A stretch of 64,000 nt of DNA, taken from the NCBI RefSeq assembly GCF_947502415.1, contig NZ_CANMZV010000027.1, positions 1 through 64,000 of the forward strand, written 5' to 3'. The translations under genes were made by a program, and so were the position numbers. Positions 25,034-31,293 of this stretch are shown piece after piece; the stretch's first letter is position 1; every line of letters begins with the position of its first letter. This DNA comes from an uncultured Photobacterium sp. GTDB taxonomy: Bacteria; Pseudomonadota; Gammaproteobacteria; Enterobacterales; Vibrionaceae. The notes beneath the pieces are model-generated. The model worked only from the letters and a program-made list of their open reading frames with translations, did not search any database and had not been told where the DNA came from.

Positions 25034-25875
25034 GCGCTCACCTCCGGCGTTGCATAGCTGATATAAGTTGTAGGGTGGTTGTTAGAGCTGTCGCCATTTT
25101 CAATTGCACTCAAAGGTAAAACCTTAGCTAACCATTTGTAATTAAGCGTACCGCCTTGTGAATCCACTAAATCACCCTCACCTTTCAAGCTAAAAGTGAT
25201 CGGCTTGTTAGAGATAATCTGATATTTCAATTTGCCACCACGCAGCATAAAACCAGAATGGCGACAAGCGAGATAACCCTCACGCTGTGAGTTATATGCA
25301 CTATCAGGGCCTGTCGGGCTATTCTTCGTTTGTTCAACGTAACCACGGTGGGAGATGTTCACGACGCACTGGCGATAACGTTGATAATTCACGACTGTGC
25401 GTAAATAGTTAGCATCCCCATTCCACGGGTAAGCTTGCCCCTTGAGAATGACTAACGCCGATGCAACATGTGTAGCGTCAAAATCGCCAGCGTCCACGCC
25501 TGAATTTTTACTATTCCATGAGTAATGACGATAAACCTGAATTTCAGTTTCATCACCATCGGGCAAAATAAAATAAACCGGGTAAAACGTATCTTTATCA
25601 CCGTTTACTGTAATTTCAGTGACATAACGCCCCTGACCACCTAACGCATTAATATCAACACTTTGCTTAACTCGGGCTAATTCTGAATCAAGCTGTTGCA
25701 ACTTGTTACGACATAGTGAATCCACGTCTGAAACAACTTTCGCCCCGTCTGTGGTAATTGTTTGCTTTAGTGCATCAAACTGCGTTTGCATTGTTCGGAT
25801 AGCACCACCCTTGATGCTATCAAGTAGCTTCTTGGCTTCCGTCACGTATTGACCGATTGCCGTAAAATCACTCAT
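25030..25875 (-). CDS. spike / receptor-binding protein candidate
   Basis: The 281-aa protein has a helical N-terminus (IGQYVTEAKKLLDSIKGGAIRTMQTQFDALK, then a second helix to about residue 80) followed by a strand-rich C-terminal domain (RYVTEITVNGDKDTFYPVYFILPDGDETEIQVYRHYSWN). This is the form of tail-fibre tips of marine tailed phages. In PM2 the P1 spike at the vertices binds the host; position in the late operon suggests the same job here. The N-terminal helix may be the virion anchor. Overlaps both neighbours by four bases. Confidence 0.65.
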   Translation of the reverse strand: MSDFTAIGQYVTEAKKLLDSIKGGAIRTMQTQFDALKQTITTDGAKVVSDVDSLCRNKLQQLDSELARVKQSVDINALGGQGRYVTEITVNGDKDTFYPVYFILPDGDETEIQVYRHYSWNSKNSGVDAGDFDATHVASALVILKGQAYPWNGDANYLRTVVNYQRYRQCVVNISHRGYVEQTKNSPTGPDSAYNSQREGYLACRHSGFMLRGGKLKYQIISNKPITFSLKGEGDLVDSQGGTLNYKWLAKVLPLSAIENGDSSNNHPTTYISYATPEVSA

Positions 25876-26141
25876 AGAGCTTGTTTCTCCATTTCTTCCG
25901 CTACAGCCTGTAGGCGTGGCAGCGTATTTGCTGCAACACTGTCCGCCAGTTCGTAAACGTCATTATCTGCATTGAAAATGTGGCGCTGCATTGAAAGTAA
26001 CGCCGTACCCATTGCAATCTGATTGCTATATACGCCCTGCATCATCTGCAAAGCATCTACCTGTTCAGGCTGTAAATTTTTGAGGTGTTCGGTGAGCGGG
26101 TCATATTTCACGACCGCTCGACGCGGCATAATGTGGCTCAT
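25872..26141 (-). CDS. 89-aa prophage protein of unknown function
   Basis: Starting at MSHIMPRRAVVKYDPLTEH, which overlaps the upstream stop by four bases, the product is mostly helical, with a hydrophobic central helix (VYSNQIAMGTALLSMQRHIF) that is too polar for a sure membrane segment. It is placed between the candidate vertex protein and the spike, so a linking structural role is possible. I do not recognise a family. Confidence 0.6.
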   Translation of the reverse strand: MSHIMPRRAVVKYDPLTEHLKNLQPEQVDALQMMQGVYSNQIAMGTALLSMQRHIFNADNDVYELADSVAANTLPRLQAVAEEMEKQAL

Positions 26142-26743
26142 CGGTGAACCTCCATCATTGCCAGTTTTAACGGGGTAGTGCTGTTGTTGTACGCCCACAG
26201 CTCACCGCCGCCCGTGATAGTCATTCCGGCTGGCGCGGTTCGGTCGCCTAGCATCGGCAAGCCCACAACAGCAGATACATTTGAATCACCGAGCATCGCT
26301 TCGGTTTCCATATCGCTGATGTTCTGAATAATCGCCTCCAGTCGTGTAACTGAGGCATTGAACAAGCGGACTTTGCTGTTTGGTTGAATAACAAGATGGT
26401 CACGACTGATAAAACGCTGTGCAATCTCCTGACGGGTCGTGACAGGAGAGCGCACCTCACTAATTGCCATAGAGCTGGCAAACTTAACTAGTGCCGGAGG
26501 CGTTGTTTTCAAGTCGCGTTTGGTTAGCTGGTACACCACGCGAATTGGGGTTGTGTGCGGGTTAGAGACTTCCAGCTCTTTAAAGCTAGAAATATCTAAC
26601 GTATCGCCCGCATCCACGCGTATTTTTTCGCCGTTGTCGCTTCGGATATACAAGTATTCCTGAGCTTCACGGACAATCAGCCAGCGGTCAGAGCCAACAC
26701 CAAAGCGTTTAACTTCATTGGGCTGTAAGGTTATCGCCTTCAT
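26138..26743 (-). CDS. strand-rich structural protein, penton/vertex candidate
   Basis: The 201-aa protein is largely made of short beta strands (KRFGVGSDRWLIVREAQEYLYIRSDNGEKIRV, HLVIQPNSKVRLFNASVTRLEAIIQNISD, GGELWAYNNSTTPLKLAMMEV) without membrane segments or signal peptide. A single-jelly-roll-like protein directly upstream of the spike operon segment is what a penton or spike-base protein would look like. Assignment is by composition and position only. Confidence 0.55.
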   Translation of the reverse strand: MKAITLQPNEVKRFGVGSDRWLIVREAQEYLYIRSDNGEKIRVDAGDTLDISSFKELEVSNPHTTPIRVVYQLTKRDLKTTPPALVKFASSMAISEVRSPVTTRQEIAQRFISRDHLVIQPNSKVRLFNASVTRLEAIIQNISDMETEAMLGDSNVSAVVGLPMLGDRTAPAGMTITGGGELWAYNNSTTPLKLAMMEVHR

Positions 26744-27435
26744 TTCGCCCCCTTAAGCGCCATAGCCGTTGCAGCAACCGCAAAAGAAATCGCTACGGCA
26801 ATAGCAACTTTGCTCATATCGCCAGAGCTGCCCGTCTGACTACGTGAAGCGGTATTTTCAGCCACAACCAACGCGGCGCGGGCATTCTCACCCGACTGTG
26901 CCGCCATGGCCTTAACCGCAGACACTGCATCAGTACTGTTCTGGCGCATGTTATCCATTGCCTTTTGACTAACAGTGCTGCTCTCTTTCATAGAATCACG
27001 GCTAAAATCCAGCGCCTTTGATAGAGATTCCTGACCGGAATCCAGCGCCGACTTAAGCGACTCTTTGTTTGCCTTAAGCGCCTCTTTGCTAACACTCTCA
27101 TTCGATTTAAGCGCTTCTTTGCTGACATTTTCGTTTGACTTGAGCGCGTCACGCCCAAAACTAAAAGACTCATCAACCGCATGCTCATTAGCTTTCAACG
27201 CATCCGAACCAAGGCGGGCGGCTTCTTTCATGGCTGCGCTGTTGCTACTCATAGCGCTTTTAGCAATTTCTGACGCGGCTTTTACCGAGCCATGGTCAGT
27301 CATTGAAATGTTACCGATGTTGCCATTTACGCCAGAAATCACGACACCGAGGTTATCCCCACTAATGGCACTAGTGCCGCTCGTGTTCGTGGTGTTCGTG
27401 GTGTTACTACTTGAACTACTGCCACCGCCGCCCAT
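26740..27435 (-). CDS. repetitive helical membrane protein of the virion (tape-measure-like)
   Basis: Three parts are clear in the 231 aa: a Gly/Ser/Asn/Thr-rich head (about 1-45), a long alanine-rich helical segment (about 50-195) with an 11-residue-type repeat (SNENVSKEALK, SNESVSKEALK, ANKESLKSAL, SGQESLSKAL), and a C-terminal membrane helix (about 208-227, VAIAVAISFAVAATAMALKG). A membrane-anchored rod could set distances under the capsid, as linker or tape-measure proteins do in membrane phages. Function is inferred. Confidence 0.65.
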   Translation of the reverse strand: MGGGGSSSSSNTTNTTNTSGTSAISGDNLGVVISGVNGNIGNISMTDHGSVKAASEIAKSAMSSNSAAMKEAARLGSDALKANEHAVDESFSFGRDALKSNENVSKEALKSNESVSKEALKANKESLKSALDSGQESLSKALDFSRDSMKESSTVSQKAMDNMRQNSTDAVSAVKAMAAQSGENARAALVVAENTASRSQTGSSGDMSKVAIAVAISFAVAATAMALKGAK

Positions 27436-27846
27436 TTAGCAACCCTCCAACGTAAGGGATAAAACAGAGTCATGCTCTGATTTACCTGTGATTGAAAAAC
27501 CGAATCGCTTAAGAATTCGCACCATGCCACGGCGTACCGTGTGATATTTGATTAAGCGGTATCCCTGAGATTTCACCGCCTCAATGATGTAAGGAGCAGC
27601 CTTAACCAGCCCCTTACCCGTCATTGCCAGAATCAAATAGTCATTGTCACTAGTAACGAAACCCACGAATCGAACCGAAACACCCGCGCCCTTAAGGTGG
27701 TAGAAGCTAGCCCGCTTGGTCTTCACTGCATCACAGCAAAACTCAAATTCAGCTTTAGCCTGATTTACCCCGTTAAAAGCGGGTTTAATTAGTGAAAACT
27801 GAGCGGCAATATCTGCGCGGTTAGGTCTAATTAACATGAACTTCAT
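27436..27846 (-). CDS. GNAT-like small prophage protein
   Basis: The second half of this 136-aa protein has the order strand-strand-helix typical of GNAT folds: VRFVGFVTSDNDYLILAMTGKGLVKAAPYIIEAVKSQGYRLIKYHT, with GKGL in the place of the acetyl-CoA loop, then RILKRFGFSITG, like the final segment of GNAT enzymes. The first half is short for a complete acetyltransferase. It is coupled to both neighbours in the virion operon. It might be an enzyme or a structural protein reusing the fold. Confidence 0.5.
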   Translation of the reverse strand: MKFMLIRPNRADIAAQFSLIKPAFNGVNQAKAEFEFCCDAVKTKRASFYHLKGAGVSVRFVGFVTSDNDYLILAMTGKGLVKAAPYIIEAVKSQGYRLIKYHTVRRGMVRILKRFGFSITGKSEHDSVLSLTLEGC

Positions 27847-28064
27847 TTTTTAAACGCCACCCACGCAATACCAAGAGCTAACAACACAAACGGCAAATTC
27901 TGAGCAAGGCTTTGCCCTGCGCTACCACCAAAATTAATGGCCCCGTTACGGATGCCACCAATTGAGTTAGTGCCTGTTGCCTCACTTGGCCCAGCCGCAC
28001 CACCTCCGGCACTGATTGGCATAGAACCGGAGTTCGTTAGCCCTCCACCGATACCTGGTATCAT
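27843..28064 (-). CDS. 73-aa glycine-rich virion membrane protein
   Basis: A glycine/serine-rich N-terminal segment (about 1-50) precedes a single C-terminal membrane helix (about 53-71, LAQNLPFVLLALGIAWVAF) and two lysines. Its start overlaps the stop of the 50-aa gene by four bases. The form matches the internal-membrane proteins of PM2-type virions. Confidence 0.68.
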   Translation of the reverse strand: MIPGIGGGLTNSGSMPISAGGGAAGPSEATGTNSIGGIRNGAINFGGSAGQSLAQNLPFVLLALGIAWVAFKK

Positions 28065-28213
28065 TTGCCCCCCTTAATGACTCGATAAGCCACATAACAA
28101 CCGCCACCAACGGCACCAATTTTTAACAACTTGGTCGCCCCTGAGCCTGACCAAAAGCCAGCCCCGAAACCGAGGCCGCCTGCTAACAGAGGAAGAACAA
28201 CAATTAAAGGCAT
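28061..28213 (-). CDS. 50-aa virion membrane protein
   Basis: The product begins MPLIVVLPLLAGGLGFGAGF and ends GGCYVAYRVIKGGK, with one or two glycine-rich membrane helices. A GGGGGA-type ribosome site precedes the ATG and the stop overlaps the next start (ATGA). It lies between two other single-helix virion candidates and fills an otherwise unexplained 160-bp gap. Confidence 0.68.
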   Translation of the reverse strand: MPLIVVLPLLAGGLGFGAGFWSGSGATKLLKIGAVGGGCYVAYRVIKGGK

Positions 28214-28223
28214 TGCCTCCCCC

Positions 28224-28499
28224 TTATTTTTTCAGTGCTACGATGAGACCAACCAAAACCACAGCCACGCCCAAACCACCGCCGACATACAACAAGGTTT
28301 TATCCATTGCTTGCGGTTGCGGTGCACCTGTCACCGCATTACCGTGATTGTCTTTAACTGGTTGTTGTGGCTGTTGCGTTGTGCCCGCATTCTTTGATGA
28401 GTCGTCTGTGGTAGCGACATCAATCAAGTTGCCCATACCCTCGCCCACATCATCCAGCAGGCCGGAGCCGAACTCCGATAAATCATCCCAAAAAGCCAA
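28224..28499 (-). CDS. 91-aa virion membrane protein
   Basis: An acidic amphipathic N-terminus (MAFWDDLSEFGSGLLDDVGEG), a polar Gln/Pro/Asn linker (about 35-64) and a C-terminal membrane helix (about 69-88, LLYVGGGLGVAVVLVGLIVA) followed by two lysines. It immediately follows the capsid gene, the place of major membrane proteins in PM2. Confidence 0.7.
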   Translation of the reverse strand: MAFWDDLSEFGSGLLDDVGEGMGNLIDVATTDDSSKNAGTTQQPQQPVKDNHGNAVTGAPQPQAMDKTLLYVGGGLGVAVVLVGLIVALKK

Positions 28500-28510
28500 T
28501 AGTCACCCCC

Positions 28511-29314
28511 CTACACTAAGTCAGGGCGAACAACGAGCACCGACTCAACAATGATTGGAATAGAACCCACAGGCTGATTAGTTTTCACAGTGAATTTCAG
28601 CTCAGAACCGTGTGCAGTTGGGAACAGTTCATCAATGTAGAAACCACGCATGATTGGGTCGAAGTGATAGCAGCCAGCTTGCCAGAAACGACGGTTTCGC
28701 TTAGCGCGCATATCTTCAAGGGCACGAATTGAATCATGCACTTTCACAAAATCACGGTAGATTTGCAGGGAATGAATTTGGTCACTCATAAAGTGCATTC
28801 GACGCACCAAATGAAGCGGCCCCGAAACGAGATCAAGAAATTCGTTTTCGGTTGAGCTGGCTTGCATGGTCTGCTTTTTGATTTGCGGAATAACAACTCG
28901 TGCAGGCTGGCGAGCTGATACAGTCGCCCACGCTTGCAGCTTAATCGCCGGCGCACTCGACTGAGTGTTATCAGCAATTTCAACTTCAAGAGTGATATTG
29001 TCACCCGCTTCTGTCACAAGGCCTGTGTAGCGAACGCCGTTTTTCGTTTTCGCCGTAATATCTGCCAGCGGAATAGTGAAAAAGCCATCAGTTTGAGCTA
29101 GACCTTTATAGGCTTCTAGCTTCTTAATCAGCTCACCATCAAGAACAATGATTTCATCGGCATTCAATGTAATCGTCACACGGCGTAGCTGTGCTGCACT
29201 GAGGTTAGTTTCGAGAAAAATTTCATCATACGTAGGGCCAATAGGAATGGTTAACGTCGCTTTCTCACCGTAGCCAGTACCTGTAAAAGAATTCAGTTTA
29301 GTTGGAGTAGACAT
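28511..29314 (-). CDS. major capsid protein, PM2 P2-like double jelly roll
   Basis: At 267 aa this matches the size of PM2 P2 (269 aa). Its N-terminus LNSFTGTGYGEKATLTIPIGPTYDEI has the same pattern as P2 (LNS... then a strand ending in LPIG-TYE-I), and the rest is a continuous series of beta strands with two similarly sized halves, as in double-jelly-roll proteins. No membrane segment, no protease signature. P2 trimers form the pseudo-T=21 shell of PM2. The link is based on recalled pattern, not an alignment; a structure prediction would settle it. Confidence 0.8.
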   Translation of the reverse strand: MSTPTKLNSFTGTGYGEKATLTIPIGPTYDEIFLETNLSAAQLRRVTITLNADEIIVLDGELIKKLEAYKGLAQTDGFFTIPLADITAKTKNGVRYTGLVTEAGDNITLEVEIADNTQSSAPAIKLQAWATVSARQPARVVIPQIKKQTMQASSTENEFLDLVSGPLHLVRRMHFMSDQIHSLQIYRDFVKVHDSIRALEDMRAKRNRRFWQAGCYHFDPIMRGFYIDELFPTAHGSELKFTVKTNQPVGSIPIIVESVLVVRPDLV

Positions 29315-29329
29315 TGATGAATTACTCCC

Positions 29330-29446
29330 TTAACCGATTTTATCTTCAACAGCATCAACATTGTTTGAAGCCCAAACAACGCCAGCAGCGACAAGACCCG
29401 CCACAGCTGCAATGACTGCTAATTTCTTTGGTGTAAAACCTGCCAT
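29330..29446 (-). CDS. 38-aa virion membrane peptide
   Basis: MAGFTPKKLAVIAAVAGLVA begins a 38-codon frame with a single membrane helix (about 8-26) and an acidic tail (NNVDAVEDKIG). It lies 15 bp upstream of the capsid gene, just after a strong terminator. Small membrane proteins next to the capsid gene are usual in PM2-type genomes. Confidence 0.65.
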   Translation of the reverse strand: MAGFTPKKLAVIAAVAGLVAAGVVWASNNVDAVEDKIG

Positions 29447-29458
29447 TTATTTACCTAT

Positions 29459-29487
29459 AAAAAAACCGCCCAACATTAGGCGGCCTT
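29459..29487 (-). terminator. rho-independent terminator ahead of the capsid genes
   Basis: On the minus strand CCGCC-TAATGTTG-GGCGG is followed by seven Ts. It lies between the packaging ATPase gene and the 38-aa/capsid genes, which run the same way, only 12 bp before the next start codon. It must therefore be read through, or act as an attenuator. Confidence 0.82.
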
Positions 29488-29501
29488 TACTTAAACAAAT
29501 G

Positions 29502-29564
29502 ATTTGGTTTCGATTCCTAATCCTTATTTGGTTTGGATTTGGTTTAAATGTGACGCGAATCACA
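29502..29564 (-). promoter_or_regulatory. putative late regulatory region: CRP-like palindrome and three direct repeats
   Basis: TGTGACGCGAATCACA (29549-29564) is a perfect TGTGA-N6-TCACA match to the CRP consensus. Beside it ATTTGGTTT occurs three times (29502, 29526 and 29537), two of them 11 bp apart. The block lies right after the ATPase stop, upstream of the capsid-gene terminator. No clear -35/-10 pair was identified. Confidence 0.5.
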
Positions 29565-29566
29565 AA

Positions 29567-30226
29567 TCACCATCGAATCACACCCTTTTTAAACTCTTTT
29601 CCATCTTGCAATAGGTACTCAAGCGGATTGAGTTTATCTATCTCGTTGGCAGGGATTCCGGTCATTTTTTCTAAATAATTAGCACTGGCTTTGGTCTTTT
29701 GCATCATCACACAAGCACGCTGACAGTTATCTATGATGGTTTTGGATACTTCCTGCCCACGTTGAAACAGGTTGATAGTATGCAAATTAAACTTACGCCC
29801 TAAGCGCAATATTTTGCCGTGGTATCCCACAGCCTTACCCGCGTTTTCGCTGTGTTCTGCGACTTCTTCACAAATGATTATTAATGGCTTGGTATGCTTA
29901 CCGTTCCCCATAGCCCAAACGACCTGACAGAACTTATCAAAGTCTTTAGATGTGGTTTCGTGAGTTGGCTGATAAGCAATCTTAAATCCTTGCTTTGTTT
30001 TGCGCCCGGCAATCAGTGCGGCGGCGAACTCTTTAATACTGGAATAACCGCGCACCACTCGCCCCGAAAGCTTGCCAGTGTAATCCCCCATAGGGTCAAA
30101 CATTGCCACTTGGTCGGTAGATTTGATGAATAATTTTTTAGCGGCAGAGGTTTTACCACTGCCACTCATACCAACCGCAAATACGTGACCATTCTTAAGG
30201 GCATTATTTGGGTTAATTGGTTGCAT
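29567..30226 (-). CDS. genome-packaging ATPase (P9/A32, FtsK-HerA type)
   Basis: The 219-aa protein begins with a strand and Walker A GMSGSGKT (residues 19-26), then MFDPMGDY after strand 2, Walker B PLIIICEEV (about 113-121) and a conserved LFQRGQEVSKTIID glutamine motif. It has no endonuclease domain, unlike tailed-phage terminases. Size and motifs match the packaging ATPases of PM2 (P9) and PRD1 (P9), which pump DNA into preformed membrane-containing capsids. Zot-like inovirus ATPases are a less likely alternative because no membrane segment follows. Confidence 0.85.
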   Translation of the reverse strand: MQPINPNNALKNGHVFAVGMSGSGKTSAAKKLFIKSTDQVAMFDPMGDYTGKLSGRVVRGYSSIKEFAAALIAGRKTKQGFKIAYQPTHETTSKDFDKFCQVVWAMGNGKHTKPLIIICEEVAEHSENAGKAVGYHGKILRLGRKFNLHTINLFQRGQEVSKTIIDNCQRACVMMQKTKASANYLEKMTGIPANEIDKLNPLEYLLQDGKEFKKGVIRW

Positions 30227-30697
30227 TTATTCCGTTTCCCCCACTGGCTCTAGTTCTACATCTGGTTGTGGCACTTCTTTTGCCGCATCAGACGCTTTCA
30301 GCATTCTGATTTGCTGGAACGATGAGAAGCCCAAAGCGCCAGCCGCAACAACAAAAGAGAATTCCTCTTTGTACTGCGCTAACCATGGCGGCATTTCTCC
30401 ACCATATTTCACAAACAAGGGTGCGGCAGTGTTCGCTACGCTCTCAGCCTGTGACGGGTCAAGAGCAAAGTCTTTGTGTCCGAACTGCTTAAGCAACTGC
30501 TCAGACACACCAAGCACAGCCATGACAGAAGCAGCGCCGTGCGCTAACGCTTGCGAGTTATCAGCGGTTTTAATTTCCGCCGTACTTGGGTCAAAATCTT
30601 GCTCATCACCAAGCTGCTGAAGAAGTGCCGCTTCATCTTCCGGCGTATGCACTTCCTCATTCACTTCGATTTCATTTACTTCAAATTCATTTTCCAT
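30227..30697 (-). CDS. 156-aa prophage protein of unknown function
   Basis: A highly acidic N-terminus (MENEFEVNEIEVNEEVHTPEDE) leads to a helical middle (LAHGAASVMAVLGVSEQLLKQFG) and one moderately hydrophobic helix (about 113-130, FSFVVAAGALGFSSFQQIRML), then an acidic tail. Start and stop abut the neighbours (TAAATG). It lies between the replication gene group and the packaging ATPase. No family recognised. Confidence 0.62.
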   Translation of the reverse strand: MENEFEVNEIEVNEEVHTPEDEAALLQQLGDEQDFDPSTAEIKTADNSQALAHGAASVMAVLGVSEQLLKQFGHKDFALDPSQAESVANTAAPLFVKYGGEMPPWLAQYKEEFSFVVAAGALGFSSFQQIRMLKASDAAKEVPQPDVELEPVGETE

Positions 30698-31093
30698 TTA
30701 AGCCACCATTTTTAATGTTTTAACTAAACCACCAAAGACAAGCCCCATAACCGCACCAATACCCACACAGGCAACAGTTCCCATTTGCTTTGATTCAGTA
30801 TCCTGATTCGGTTTCTGCTGTGGTTCCGCATTCGGTTTGGTTACCACTTCTTTCACAACCGGATTTACTTCCGGCTTCGGTGCTTTCAGTAGTTCAATTT
30901 CTGACTGCACTTCCTCAAGTGGTTTAAATGCTTTCATTTCCACTTGTGCCGCTTTGCCTGTGCGGGTATCAGGGCCACATTCACAGCGACCATGCACAAA
31001 TGCTGCTCGTTTCCCTTTACCTTGCTTAATCGCTTTTGGATTCAGGCAGGTACGGCACACCACAAACCCTAAGATTTCGGTTTCATTTTCCAT
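30698..31093 (-). CDS. 131-aa prophage protein: zinc-ribbon-like head and membrane tail
   Basis: Four cysteines in CRTCLNPKAIKQGKGKRAAF and GRCECGP (about residues 13-40) could bind zinc. A Pro/Lys/Glu-rich linker follows, and a C-terminal membrane helix (about 106-125, TVACVGIGAVMGLVFGGLVK). PM2 encodes zinc-binding regulators (P14), but the membrane tail here speaks for a virion or membrane protein instead. Coupled to the genes on both sides (TAATG, TAAATG). Confidence 0.62.
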   Translation of the reverse strand: MENETEILGFVVCRTCLNPKAIKQGKGKRAAFVHGRCECGPDTRTGKAAQVEMKAFKPLEEVQSEIELLKAPKPEVNPVVKEVVTKPNAEPQQKPNQDTESKQMGTVACVGIGAVMGLVFGGLVKTLKMVA

Positions 31094-31284
31094 TAGCTGC
31101 GCTCCTGTTCTAATGCATTAATCCGTTGGTTAAAGGCTTTGAATAACCAAATGGTTTTCGTTAACCAAGGCTTGATAAAGCCGAATCCCATAGGGGGCTT
31201 ATAGGCTTGGGATTCCGAATCCATTTCATTTAGCAAACGGCTTGTTTCCGTTTGCAGCGTTTTTTCTGTGGTTTGGCTTTCCAT
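31093..31284 (-). CDS. 63-aa prophage protein of unknown function
   Basis: Acidic N-terminal helix (MESQTTEKTLQTETSRLLNEMDSESQ) followed by an aromatic stretch (MGFGFIKPWLTKTIWLFKAFNQR) that could be an amphipathic membrane contact. Its stop overlaps the next gene start (TAATG), which supports translation. No relative recognised. Confidence 0.6.
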   Translation of the reverse strand: MESQTTEKTLQTETSRLLNEMDSESQAYKPPMGFGFIKPWLTKTIWLFKAFNQRINALEQERS

Positions 31285-31293
31285 TGGTCTCCC

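Noticed and set aside
29567..30226. Zot-type ATPase of a filamentous phage
   Set aside because: No C-terminal membrane helix and periplasmic domain, and no pIII/pVIII-like gene order; the 267-aa capsid protein is strand-rich.
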